From JBBDMC01 sp963775235 (GTDB lineage: Bacteria; Pseudomonadota; Alphaproteobacteria; Rhizobiales; Kaistiaceae): DNA of 64,000 nt. The notes under the pieces are model-generated. The model did not search any database and had not been told where the DNA came from. It saw only the letters and a program-made list of their open reading frames with translations. Positions 53,302 to 63,252 of this stretch are shown here, one piece after another. The stretch's first letter is position 1; each line of letters starts with the position of its first letter. The stretch is from contig CAVZHY010000002.1 of assembly GCA_963775235.1 (NCBI GenBank), positions 868,001 through 932,000 of the forward strand, written 5' to 3'. The position numbers were made by a program, and so were the translations under genes.

Positions 53302-54712
53302 GTGCCAGACTCTTACGACCTTGCCGTCATCGGCAGCGGGCCAGGCGGCTACGTGTGCGCCATCAAGGCGGCCCAGCTTGGCCTCAAGGTCGCGGTTGTT
53401 GAAAAGCGGACTACCTTCGGCGGCACGTGCCTCAACATCGGCTGCATTCCGTCGAAGGCGCTTCTGTATACCTCGGAGATGTTCGAGGCCGCGGGGCACC
53501 ATTTTTCCGACCTTCGGCATCGAGGTCGGCACTCCCAGGCTCGAACCTCAAGGCGATGCTCGCGCACAAGGACGCTACGGTGGCGGCGAGCGTCGACGGG
53601 GTCGAATATCTGTTCAAGAAGAACAAGATCGACGCAGTCCGTGGCACCGGCACGATCGTCGCGTCCGGGCGAGGTGAGGGTGACGGCCGAGGACGGTGAG
53701 AACCGGGTGATTTCGGCCAAGACGATCGTCATCGCCACCGGATCGGATTCGGCGCCGCTGCCGGGGGTGGAGATCGACGAGGAGCGGGTCGTCACCTCGA
53801 CCGGGGCGCTGGCGCTGGCCGAAGTGCCGAGGCGGCTGCATCGTGGTCGGGGCTGGCGTCATCGGGCTGGAGCTTGGCTCGGTGTGGCGGAGGCTCGGCG
53901 CCGATGTGACGGTGGTCGAGTTTCTCGACCGTATCCTGCCCGGCATGGATGGCGAGGTCGCGCGGCAGATGCAGCGCATACTCGCCAAGCAGGGGATGGG
54001 CTTCCGGCTTTCCAGCAAGGTCGCTTCGGTCGAACGAAGGGCAAGGCGCTGAGCGTGGCGGTGGAGCCGGCGGCAGGCGGCGATCAGGAAGCGCTCGAAG
54101 CCGACGTGGTGCTGGTCGCCATCGGGCGCCGGCCCTATACAGAGGGCCTTGGTCTCGAGGCTGTCGGGGTCGCGCGCGACGAGCGCGGCCGGGTCGACCG
54201 TAGACGCACTTTGCGCACCAACGTCGCGGGGATCTTGGCCATCGGCGACGCCATCGCCGGGCCGATGCTCGCCCACAAGGCCGAGGACGAGGGTATCGCG
54301 GTGGCTGAGATGGCGGCCGGACAGGCCGGTCACGTCAACTATGACGTGATCCCGAGCGTCGTCTACACCAATGCCCGAAATCGCCGCGGTGGGCGAGACC
54401 GAGGAGGAACTGAAGGCGGCAGGTGTCGAATACAGGATCGGCAAATTTCCCTTCTCGGCCAATGGGCGCGCCCGCGCGATGGGCGCCCGCGACGGCTTCG
54501 TGAAGGTACTCGCCGACGCGACAAGCGACCGGGTTGTCGGCGCCCACATCGTCGGTCCGTTCGCCGGCGAGCTGATCCAGGAGGCCTCGGTGCTGATGGA
54601 ATTCGCCGGCGCGGCGGAAGACCTAGCGCGCGTCTGCCACGCCCACCCGACCCTGTCGGAGGCGGTGCGAGAGGCCGCCTTCGCCGCCTGGTCGAAGCCG
54701 ATCCACATATGA
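53302..54712 (+). pseudogene. lpdA: Dihydrolipoamide dehydrogenase (E3), multiple frameshifts
   Basis: Pieces of one E3 protein follow in order but switch frame at least six times (near 53509, 53543, 53667, 53838, 54035, 54196 and 54370). A GTG at 53302 opens DSYDLAVIGSGPGGYVCA; the redox disulfide is in GGTCLNIGCIPSKALLY. The central NAD motif is VVGAGVIGLELGSVWRRLG, followed by ILAIGDAIAGPMLAHKAEDE and the catalytic histidine in CHAHPTLSEAVREAA. Joined, they give about 470 residues, the normal length. E3 reoxidises lipoyl groups of SucB and of pyruvate dehydrogenase. The damage is most likely sequencing error. Confidence 0.9.
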
Positions 54713-54738
54713 AAAAAGCGCCGGCACGGTGCCGGCGC
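54712..54738 (-). terminator. Intrinsic terminator for the small minus-strand gene
   Basis: GCGCCGGCA (54718-54726) and TGCCGGCGC (54730-54738) form a nine-base stem. On the minus strand it runs into six T residues. It overlaps the last base of the lpdA stop and lies about 30 bases past the end of the 75-residue secreted-protein gene. On the plus strand it may also end the lpdA message. Confidence 0.8.
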
Positions 54739-54768
54739 AATTTCTCAAGATCGATCGCCGGTCAGGGG

Positions 54769-54996
54769 CTATTGCGCTTGCGTGGCCTCTGCGGGTTCGT
54801 CTGGTTGGGGCGTCCGCTTCAGATACGCAAGCAGGGCCGGGTCGATCTTGGTCGCCTGTACGGCCTGCTCCTTGACCGGAGCCGGTGTCGCGGGCTCCGC
54901 ACTCGCCGTGACATGGAAGTCGCAGGCGAAAGCGGCGGAGCCGGCGACCAAGGTCGCCAAGGCGAACGCTGTGACGGAGGTGGTCAGAACATGCAT
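54769..54996 (-). CDS. Small secreted protein of unknown function
   Basis: A 75-residue protein with a signal peptide (MHVLTTSVTAFALATLVAGS, cleavage after AFA). The mature peptide begins CDFHVTASAEPATPAP and continues with QATKIDPALLAYLKRTPQ and an acidic, proline-rich end. I recognise no family. A good terminator follows it on its own strand, supporting a real gene. The longer frame upstream is rejected because it would bury the signal peptide. Confidence 0.6.
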   Translation of the reverse strand: MHVLTTSVTAFALATLVAGSAAFACDFHVTASAEPATPAPVKEQAVQATKIDPALLAYLKRTPQPDEPAEATQAQ

Positions 54997-55087
54997 TTGG
55001 GGTCTCCGCTTTTCCCAAGGACCGGTACCTGTCCGATCCGCGATCAAGGCTATCCGGATCGGCCGTGAGAGGGAAAGGCAGAGCCGA

Positions 55088-56091
55088 TCACATCGCCGCG
55101 AGCGGTCGGCGCCGCCGACCAGCAAGGGTGAACCAGCCGACGCCCGCCAGAACCAGTGCGGCACCGGCAACATCGGCGAAACCGAGGCGTTCGCCGAGGA
55201 CGACCACCGCCAGGAAGATCGTCATCACGGGCGACAGGGTGCCGATGGTGGCGTTGGCCTGAGCCGAGATACGGTGAAGCGCGGCATTGAGGAAAAACGA
55301 GGGGACGACTGTTGCGCCGATGGCGAGCGCCACCGAGAGAGCGGCCACATGCGGGCCGACGGCGAGATCGCCGGGCGCGTGCGTGGCGAGGAACTGGACG
55401 AAGACGCAGATGGCCGCGCCGGTCATTGCCACGCAGGTAAACAGCCTCGGCCCCATCGCGGCGATCACCGGCTTGGCCAGAAGCTGATAGAAGGCGAAGG
55501 CGAAGGCCGCGGCGAGCACCAGGGCGGCGCCGAGGGTGATGTCGGAATCCGGCGACTGCTGCCTTTTCGGCGAAGATCAGGGCGAGACCGGCGTAGCTGA
55601 TGCCGATCGCGGCGAGGATCCTCAGGCGCATCGGCTGGCCGAAGAACATCGCACCCAGCACCACCACGAACAGGGGATAGGTGAACAGGATCAGGCGCTC
55701 GAACTGGGCGGAGATGTATTCGAGGCCAAGGAAATCCATGTAACTGGCGAACCAGTAGCCAAGAGCGCCGACCGCGGCTGCCCGCATCGTGGTCGCAAGC
55801 GTTGGCAGCGGCGCGCCGCGGCGGCGGTAGTCACGCGACCGTGAGCCATCCGATGGCCAAATAAATTGGCAGCGCGAACCCCATGCGCAGCGCCAGCAGC
55901 GTGTTGGCATCGACCGATTGGGCATAGGCAAGCTTGATGAAGATCGCCTTGGTCGAGAACAGAAACGCACCGATGAAGGCGAAGGTGTAGCCGATCCGCG
56001 TGTAGCGGAGCGCTGTGCCGTCCGGCGCCTCGGACAGTGTTGACGTCCCGGTCGCCAAGGGCGCGGGGGCGGAATGGGAAGGTGCCGTCAT
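55088..56091 (-). pseudogene. EamA/DMT-family transporter, two frameshifts
   Basis: Three consecutive pieces make one ten-helix drug/metabolite transporter of about 334 residues. They are: a start near 56091 with IGYTFAFIGAFLFSTKAIFI; a middle part ALGYWFASYMDFLGLEYISA to ALIFAEKAAVAG; and the end LLAKPVIAAMG to VLAGVGWFTLAGRRRRP. Frame changes fall near 55840 and 55555. Two EamA repeats are visible, the second containing ISAQANATIGTLSPVMTIFL. The substrate is unknown. The breaks look like base-calling errors. Confidence 0.8.
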
Positions 56092-56419
56092 GTTGCGATC
56101 GTCCTGTCGCCGCCAGACGATCGCGTTCCCGGCTGTCGGCAGCGCGATCGTCCGCGCGCCGGCTTTGAGTTTGATCTCAGACGACGCCGGATCGCGCGAC
56201 AGGTGCGGCGATAAGCCAGAGGTTTGTCGCGATGGGGCGGGTCATCATGCCGGCTCACTACCATGTCGGCGGCGGTGCCACAACCGAGCCGCTTTTCCCG
56301 TTGATCGGCCGGCTTTCGACGTATCTCGCCTGACGCGGTCTGGGTCGTCTTCCCGTCGTTCGCAGGCGGATTCCAGCTGATCTATCGGACTGTCGCAGGG
56401 CGGGCTACACATCCCGGCC
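56092..56419. other. Divergent intergenic region, no gene recognised
   Basis: This 328-base region separates the EamA-type gene (minus strand) from the SLC13-type gene (plus strand) and must hold both promoters. I see no convincing reading frame, hairpin with a T run, or clear promoter match in it. Confidence 0.5.
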
Positions 56420-57634
56420 GTGATCGCCGTAGCCATCTTCGCCGTGACGTACCTCGTCATGGCTGTCGGCCGCCTGCCCGGCTACCGCCTGGACCGGGCG
56501 GGCGCGGCCCTCCTCGGTGCCGGTCTGATGGTCGCCTCCGGCGTCCTCGATCTCGACGACGCCTATGCAGCGGTCGACGCGCGCACGATCACGCTGCTTC
56601 TCGGTGCCATGATCGTGGTGGCGCATTTCAGGCTGTCGGGCTTCTTTCAACTCGCGACGGCGTTCGTTGCGGCGCGCGCTCGCCATCCGCTGGCGCTGCT
56701 TGCGGGGATCGTCGCGGTTACAGGGTTCCTGTCCGCGTTCCTGGTCAACGACACCATTTGCCTGGCGATGACGCCGCTTGTGCTCGGTCTCGTCAACCGC
56801 CTCGGCAGAAGGCCGGTGCCTTATCTGCTGGCGGTCGCCATGGCCTCCAACGCCGGCAGCGTCGCCACCATCACCGGCAATCCGCAGAACATGATCGTCG
56901 GCGCCGCTTCGGGGATCCGCTACCCGGACTTCGTGGGCACACTGGCGCCGGTGGCGGTGGTTTCGCTGGTGCTGACGGTGCTTCTCATCGGCGGCCTCAA
57001 TCGGAAAGAGTTTCTGACGCGCGAGCGATTGCCGCCCGTGGAGTCGGTCGCGGTGCGTTTCCATCGCGCGCTGGTGGCCAAGACATTGGTAGTCACTGCT
57101 CGCGATGGTTGCCGCTCTTTTTCGCCGGCGTGCCGGTGTCTCTGGCTGCGATAGTCGCCGGCGGCGTCGCTGCTGTTCACCCGCCGGGTGAAGCCCGCCA
57201 AGGTCTATTTCGAGATCGATTGGCCGATGCTGGTGATGTTCGCCGGGCTGTTCATCGTGGTGGCCGGGCTGGAAAAGGCGGTGCTCGGGCCGCAGGCGCT
57301 CGCGACGGCTGGGCGTTTCGAACCTCTCATCTCCGCTGCCAGTCCTGTCGGTGCTGACCGCCGTCCTCTCCAATCTGGTCAGCAACGTGCCGGCGGTGCA
57401 TGGTGCTGAAGCCGTTCGTGCGCGGTCTGGCAGACCCGCAGCGCGCCTGGCTGGTGGTGGCGATGGCCTCGACGCTCGCCGGCAACTTCGCGCTGGTGGG
57501 GTCGGTCGCCAACCTGATCGTGGCCGAACAGGCACGGCGCGACCGGGTTAAGATCGGATTTCTGGCGCTATTTCTCGGTGGGGGCGCCATTGACGCTGCT
57601 GTCGATCGGTTTCGGCGTGTGGTGGTTGTCCTGA
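56420..57634 (+). pseudogene. SLC13/ArsB-type anion permease, several frameshifts
   Basis: A GTG at 56420 opens VAIFAVTYLVMAVGRLPGYR and continues through about six helices, including the family hairpin block SNAGSVATITGNPQNMIVGA near residue 155. It breaks near 57097. Further pieces in other frames follow: KVYFEIDWPMLVMFAGLFIV, LTAVLSNLVSNVPAV and STLAGNFALVGSVANLIVAE, then IGFGVWWLS to the stop at 57634. Two N-P/N-V re-entrant loops are typical of the ion-transporter superfamily (arsenite, citrate or sodium/anion carriers). The substrate is unknown. Breaks near 57097, 57118, 57325 and 57580 are probably errors. Confidence 0.75.
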
Positions 57635-57638
57635 GCCG

Positions 57639-58593
57639 TCAGGCGCGCGGGTGGGCCTTCTCGTAGGCGGCGAGCAGGCGCTCGGTGTCGACGGCTGTGT
57701 AGATCTGGGTCGTCGACAGGCTGGCGTGCCCGAGGAGCTCCTGGATCGATCGCAGGTCGCCGCCGTTCGCCAGAAGATGGGTGGCGAAGGAATGGCGGAG
57801 CGCGTGCGGCGTCGCCGTCTCCGGCAGGCCCAGCGCGCTCCTGAGCTTCACCATCGCCCGCTGGACGATGCGCGGATTGAGCGGCCCGCCGCGGGCGCCG
57901 ACGAAGAGCGGGTCGGTGGGCCCGGCGAAAAAGGGCACTGGCGAAGGTAGTCGTCGATCGCGGCGGCGACCACAGGCAGCACCGGGACAATGCGCTGCTT
58001 CCCGCCCTTGCCCTGAACCCTCAGCGCGTCATTCGGCCGGCGCGGCGCCTGGTCGCGCGTGAGCGACAACGCCTCGGAGATGCGCAGGCCGCCACCATAG
58101 AGCAGCGTCAGGATCGCGGCGTTGCGGGCGGCGATCCACGGTTCCTCGTCGAGCGCGTTGTCGAGGGCGACCGCCTCGCGCGCGGCGTCCGGGGACAGTG
58201 GCTTCGGCAGCGTCTTCTTCTGGCGCGGAGGGCGGATGGCGCGGAGCGCCGCGCCGTTGGCGTCGCCGTTCTTTCTCCAGGAAGCGGATCAGCGAGCGAA
58301 TGCCGGCGATGCCGCGGGCGAGCGTGCGCGATCCGGCGCCTCGTTCCGCCGCGCCGCCATGAAGGCGCGGATGTCGGTGGTGGCAATCGACCGCAGATCG
58401 GCGAGGGTTGGCGGCCCGCCGAGATGGAGCGTCAGGAACGACAGGAACTGGCGGACGTCGCGGGCGTAGGCCTCGGCGCTGTTCGCCGCCAGCCGGCGTT
58501 CGCCGGAGAGGTGGCGCTGCCAGCGGCGGACCGCGTCGGTCACGTCCGGGCGGCGTTGACGAGCGGATCGGGCTGGGTCGCGGGGCGTGCCAT
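57639..58593 (-). pseudogene. xerC: Tyrosine recombinase XerC, several frameshifts
   Basis: XerC with XerD resolves chromosome dimers at dif. The N-terminal SAM-like part reads RRWQRHLSGERRLAANSAEA and ends near AFMAARRNEAP. The catalytic domain appears in other frames: the first arginine in YGGGLRISEALSLTRDQ, the lysine in VQGKGGKQRIVPVLPVV, H-x-x-R in ATPHALRHSFATHLLANG, and HASLSTTQIYT with the nucleophilic tyrosine. An ATG at 58593 (MARPATQPDPLVNAA) gives a reconstructed length near 318 residues if one base is corrected near 58546. All active-site residues survive, so errors are more likely than decay. The end overlaps nothing; the SLC13-type gene stops four bases before it. Confidence 0.88.
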
Positions 58594-58711
58594 CGCGAAA
58601 CCATACGCGCGTCCAGGTGAAGGCGCGGTTAAGGTCGCCGACAAGTGAACAGCCAGGGATAGCCCCCGATGGTATCGTGCCCCGTCATGCAGCCGATGCA
58701 GGAGGGATGAC

Positions 58712-59098
58712 ATGAGGACGCTCAAGCGCGCCGCCGTTGCCGTCGTGGCGCTCGCCATGACCACCGGCGCGGCCCTTGCCCACCACGGTTGGGCGTGGGT
58801 CGATGAAAGCAAGATCTTCGTGCTCAACGGCACGATCGAATTGATCTACCTCGGCAATCCGCACGCCCAGCTCATGGTCAAGACGCAGGATGGCACCTGG
58901 GTGGTCGATCTCGCGCCGTTGCCGCGCACGCAAGCGGCCGGGTTTGTGAAGGGCACCGCGCAGGTGGGAGACGCCGTGACGCTGGTCGGCCACCGGGCGC
59001 GGAGCAACGATCTCGCCATGAAGGCCAAGCGTGTCGTCACCGGCGGTCAGACGTACAACGTCTATCCGAACGACTTCCCGGCGGACGCCGCGCTCTGA
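58712..59098 (+). CDS. DUF6152 family exported protein with N-terminal histidines
   Basis: A 128-residue periplasmic protein. The signal peptide MRTLKRAAVAVVALAMTTG ends ALA, so the predicted mature protein begins with HHGWAWVDE. The rest is a compact beta domain (FVLNGTIELIYLGNPHAQLM, then GTWVVDLAPLPR and VGDAVTLVGHRA). The family name DUF6152 is from memory of this layout. A mature N-terminal histidine plus a second histidine (NPHAQ) recalls copper histidine-brace proteins, but that is inference. It is intact although its neighbours are broken. Confidence 0.75.
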   Translation: MRTLKRAAVAVVALAMTTGAALAHHGWAWVDESKIFVLNGTIELIYLGNPHAQLMVKTQDGTWVVDLAPLPRTQAAGFVKGTAQVGDAVTLVGHRARSNDLAMKAKRVVTGGQTYNVYPNDFPADAAL

Positions 59099-59123
59099 AG
59101 GATATGCCGGAAGGCAGCGGGCC

Positions 59124-59783
59124 TCAGATGATCGACTGGCCGGTCTTCTTCCAGTCGGCGAGGAAGGCGGCGAGGCCCTTGTCGGTCAGCGGATGGTTGA
59201 TAAGGGCGCGCAGCACCGGCGGCGGCACGGTGGCGACGTCGGCGCCGGCGATAGCGACCTGCTTGACGCTGATTGGCGTGCGGATCGAGGCGGCGAGGAT
59301 CGCAGTGTTCAGGTCGGCATCGTTGTCGTAGATGGCCGCGGATGTCGCGGATCAGGCCGATGCCGTCCTCGTCCGATGTCGTCCAGCCGGCCGATGAACG
59401 GCGAGATGAACGCCGCGCCTGCCTTGGCGGCGAGCAGCGCCTGATTGGCCGAGAAGCAGAGCGTGACGTTGACCTTGTGGCCGCGCCCGGCGAGTGCGCG
59501 GCATGCCTTCAGTCCGTCCCAGGTGAGCGGCACCTTGATCACGACGTTGCCGGCGATGCTCGGCAAGCTTCGTGCCCCTGCGCCACCATCCGTCAAAGTC
59601 AGTGGCGGTCACCTCGGCGGAGACCGGGCCGGGGACCGCCGCGCAAATCTCGGCGATGACCTCGCGGATCGGCCGGCCGGCCTTGGCGACAAGCGTCGGG
59701 TTGGTGGTGACGCCGTCGATGACGCCCATGGCGGCGAGATCGCGGATTTCGTCGATGTCGGCGGTGTCGGCGAAGAGCTTCAT
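59124..59783 (-). pseudogene. fsa: Fructose-6-phosphate aldolase / transaldolase-like protein, several frameshifts
   Basis: The product starts MKLFADTADIDEIRDLAAMG at 59783, with VIDGVTTNPTLVAKAGRP. It loses frame after VTATDFDG near 59590, resumes at IAGNVVIKVPLTWDGLKACR (the Schiff-base lysine in VIKVP) and GHKVNVTLCFSANQALLAAK, breaks again near 59385 and 59335, and ends with a C-terminal stretch reading SIRTPISVKQVAIAGADV to QSII. The total is close to 217 residues, full length for the small transaldolase/FSA group. In rhizobia this gene sits next to priA, as here. The breaks are probably sequence errors. Confidence 0.85.
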
Positions 59784-59893
59784 CTTGTGGCCTCCACGCT
59801 GCCGCCGCGAAGTGACGCTGCAGGCTTTCCTTTAGTTCAAAGCGCGGCCATCGTCAGCCGTTCCGGCCGCAGGCACGGAGAATCGCCTAGGCA

Positions 59894-62083
59894 TTGTCCG
59901 ACCACACGATCGTTTCGGTGCTGGTGCCGGTCGCGGTGGCCGCGCCCTATACCTACCGCGCGCCGGCGGTGTAGGCGCCGGGCGACTATCGTCGACGTGC
60001 CGCTCGGCACGCGCGACGTGGTGGGCGTGGTGTGGGACGACCCGCCCGACCGGGAGATCGGCCACAACCGGCCTCAGGTCGATCAACGGCGTGTTCGACG
60101 CGCCGCCGCTTCACCGGGAGATCCGACGGTTCGTCGATTGGGTCGCGGATTACACGCTGACCAGCCGCGGCATGGTGCTGCGCATGGTGCTGCGCTCGTC
60201 GCGCGCGCTGGCGCCCGAGGCGCCGGTGCCGGGCGTCGTGCGTGGCCGGGCCGGAGCCGCAGCGCATGACGCCGGCGCGCCGGCGCGTGCTCGGCTGCAA
60301 TGGAAGGCGGGCTCGCGTGGTCGAAGGGCGGCCTCGCCGCCACCGCCGGCGTTTCGCCGAGCGTCGTCGACGGGCTGGTCAGGGCGGGCACGCTGGAAGT
60401 CGTGGAAATGCCGGCGGAGCCCGCCGCACCGGCGCCGGACCCCGGCTACAGCCGTCCCGACTTTTCGGCGGAGCAGCAGGCGGCGGCCGAGGCGCTCACG
60501 CAGTGCGGTCGCGGCCGGCGGTTACTCGGTCACGCTCCTCGACGGCGTCACCGGCTCGGGCAAGACCGAGGTCTATTTCGAGGCGGTGGCGGCGGCGCTC
60601 GCCGCCGGGCCGCAGGTGCTGGTGCTGATGCCGGAGATCGCGCTCACCGCCGATTTCCTCGCAGCGCTTCGTCGGCCGGTTCGGCGCGCGGCCGGCGGAG
60701 TGGCATTCCGACGTGCCGCCGCGCGGGCGCGCGCGGGTGTGGCGCGGCGTCGCCGACGGATCGGTGCGCGCCGTCGTCGGCGCGCGCTCCGCGCTGTTCC
60801 TGCCGTTCAGCGAACTCGGCCTCATCGTCGTCGATGAGGAGCACGACCTCGCCTACAAGCAGGAGGATCGCGTCTTCTATTCCGCGCGCGACATGGCGGT
60901 GGTGCGCGGCCATCTCGGCGGCTTCCCGGTGGTGCTCTCGTCGGCGACGCCGTCGATCGAGAGTCGCGCGTCAATGCCGATGCCGGCCGCTACCGGCGGA
61001 TCGTGCTCACCGAGCGGCACCTGGCGGCGCGCGCTGCCGACCATCGACGCCATCGACCTGCGCGTACGACCAGCCGGAGCGCGGCCGCTTCCTCGCGCCG
61101 CCGCTGGTCGCGGCAATCGTGAGGACGCTCGCGCGACAGGCAGCAGGCGCTCCTGTTCCTCAACCGCCGCGGCTACGCGCCGCTGACGCTCTGCCGCACC
61201 TGCGGCCACCGCTTCCAGTGCCCGAACTGCTCGACGTGGCTGGTGGAGCACCGCTTCCGCGGCGTGCTGATGTGCCACCATTGCGGCCACTGTCGAGAAC
61301 CAGGCCGCAGCGCCTGTCCCGCACTGCGGCGACACCGAAAGCCTGACGCCGGTCGGGCCGGGCATCGAGCGGCTGGCCGAGGAGGTGGCGGCGCGCTTTC
61401 CCGATGCGCGCACGACCGTCGCTTTCCAGCGACATCGTCGGGCGGGGTCGAGCGCGATGCGCCGCGAGCTTGCCGAGATCGCCGAGGGCGAGTTCGACAT
61501 CGTCATCGGCACGCAGCTCGTCGCCAAGGGCCACAATTTTCCGCTGCTGACGCTGGTCGGCGTGGTCGACGCCGATCTTGGCCTCGCGCACGGCGATCTT
61601 CGCGCCGCCGAGCGCACGTTCCAGCTCCTGTCCCAGGTGACCGGCCGCGCCGGACGCTCGGGCGGCGCCAGCCAGGCGCTCCTGCAGACCTGGACGCCGG
61701 ACCATCCGGTCATCCGCGCCATCGTCTCCGGCGAGCGGCGAGGCGTTCTACGCCCGCGAGATCGCGCGAACGGCGCGCGGCGCGGCTGCCGCCGTTCGGT
61801 CGGCTCGCGGCGCTGGTCGTCTCGGGGCTCGAGCGGAACGAGACGCTGGCATACGCGACTGCGCTGAGGCGGGCAGCGCCGCGCGATGATCAGATCGAGG
61901 TACTGGGGCCGGCGGAGGCGCCGCTGGCGGTGGTGCGGGGCCGTCATCGCTACCGCCTGCTGGTCCAGGCGCCGCGCACGGCCGACCTGCAGGGCTACGT
62001 CCGCGCCTGGCTCGACCGCGGCGCCGAGGCCGCGCGCCTCGCTTCGCGTCCAGGTCGACATCGACCCGCAGAGTTTCCTGTGA
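59894..62083 (+). pseudogene. priA: Primosomal protein N' (PriA helicase), many frameshifts
   Basis: PriA restarts stalled replication forks. A TTG at 59894 opens SDHTIVSVLVPVAVAAPYTY. Fragments in changing frames then give VPLGTRDVVGVVWDDPP, the 3' domain REIRRFVDWVADYTLTSRG, Walker A DGVTGSGKTEVYFEAVAA, the DEEH box VVDEEHDLAYKQEDRVF, zinc cysteines in LCRTCGHRFQCPNC and LMCHHCG, and helicase motifs IVIGTQLVAKGHNFPLLTL and VTGRAGR. The whole span is 730 codons, the normal length, with at least ten indels and an in-frame TAG near 59972. Every landmark survives in order, which argues for poor sequence rather than gene decay. Confidence 0.9.
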
Positions 62084-62092
62084 GCGGACGCG

Positions 62093-62980
62093 TCAGGCGC
62101 CTTCGAGGTACCCGAATCGCGCCATCTGGCCCTCGTGGGTGGCGACGATGCGGTGCACCTGGTCCTTTGACAGGGTCTCGCGCCAGCCGCCGCTTCGGCC
62201 CTGCCGAAAGAAGGGCGCGGTGGCGGCAGGCCCCTTGAGGGCGAAGCCACCGGCATCCTCCTGGCGTCGCAGGCGATTGAACTGGGACAGCTCGATCGCC
62301 TTCATCAGCTGATGCCGCGCCGGCCTGAGGCCGGTGTGGCGGGCGAAGGCAGCAAAGGTCTTCCCCGGTTCCGCCAGCATGTCCTCGTAGCGCAGCACAT
62401 GGACGGCTGACTGTGCCTGCCGCGTCCAGCTCTCGACGTGGTGGCTCCATGAGCTCAGCGGCTCGGGGACCGCATCCGCGCCGGAGAAACAGTAGCCGAC
62501 CGTGGCCATCACCTCGATGGTCTGGTCGATCGACCAGCCCATGTGCGCCGCCAGTGAACAGGCGACGTCGAGCGGATTGCGGACGACGTATGTCGCACCA
62601 CGGGTCACCTGTTTGTTCACCGCCGGAGTATCGTCCAGCTCCAACGCCGCCAGATGGGTTGTCACGAAGATGGAGCCGGGGACCTGATCGGCGAGTCGTT
62701 TCTGCACCTGCGGCCTCAGCGCGGTCAAAGCGGTGAAATTCTTGACGTCGGTCGGCTCGGCAAGAAAGCCGGTGAAGTTGCCGACCCAGGCCTCCGGTAT
62801 GCTGTAGGTCTGCAGCCGGTTGAGGTCGACCGTGCCACGCCGGCCCTGAAGAAGCTCCATCAGGGCGTGGAGGAAGATGCGCACCCATGTGTTGCCGGAT
62901 CGCGGATAGGACGCCAGCCAATAAATGCTCCGGGTCGCCTGGTCTTCCCGTGGTCCAGGAGCGGTGTGCGAGGTCTGCAT
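62093..62980 (-). CDS. PAPS-dependent sulfotransferase domain protein
   Basis: A 295-residue cytoplasmic sulfotransferase. The 5'-phosphosulfate loop is WLASYPRSGNTWVRIFLHAL near residue 25. The 3'-phosphate motif is TYVVRNPLDVACSLAAHMGW near residue 145, and a late block SQFNRLRRQEDAGGF is near 230. It would transfer sulfate from PAPS to an unknown acceptor, perhaps a surface glycan or lipid. The frame is unbroken, unlike the genes just before it. The start MQTSHTAPG at 62980 is chosen; an ATG 27 codons earlier would add a hydrophobic stretch not typical of the family. It is divergent from atpH. Confidence 0.85.
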   Translation of the reverse strand: MQTSHTAPGPREDQATRSIYWLASYPRSGNTWVRIFLHALMELLQGRRGTVDLNRLQTYSIPEAWVGNFTGFLAEPTDVKNFTALTALRPQVQKRLADQVPGSIFVTTHLAALELDDTPAVNKQVTRGATYVVRNPLDVACSLAAHMGWSIDQTIEVMATVGYCFSGADAVPEPLSSWSHHVESWTRQAQSAVHVLRYEDMLAEPGKTFAAFARHTGLRPARHQLMKAIELSQFNRLRRQEDAGGFALKGPAATAPFFRQGRSGGWRETLSKDQVHRIVATHEGQMARFGYLEGA

Positions 62981-63252
62981 CGGCAAAAGAAATCCGGATC
63001 GGAGGAGGGCGCACAATAGGGCGGCCGGGCCCGGAACGAAACAGTGCCGCGCGATGAACATTGGTCGCCTGCGGCCCTGCGTCGCTGGCGATATTGCTCT
63101 GCACCAATGCCTATGCTAAGCGAACCCGCGATTTACGGGGCGAGGCTGTTGACGCGGCGTATTGTCCCGGAAAACCAATCCGTTCAAGGCCTTGCAACGA
63201 CGGGCCGGGCTCATCCCGATCGGGTCCACCGTGCCGCAGGCAAGAGGTCAAG

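Noticed and set aside
53302..54712. Programmed frameshifting in lpdA
   Set aside because: Seven or so switches without slippery sequences, shared with unrelated neighbouring genes, make error far more likely.
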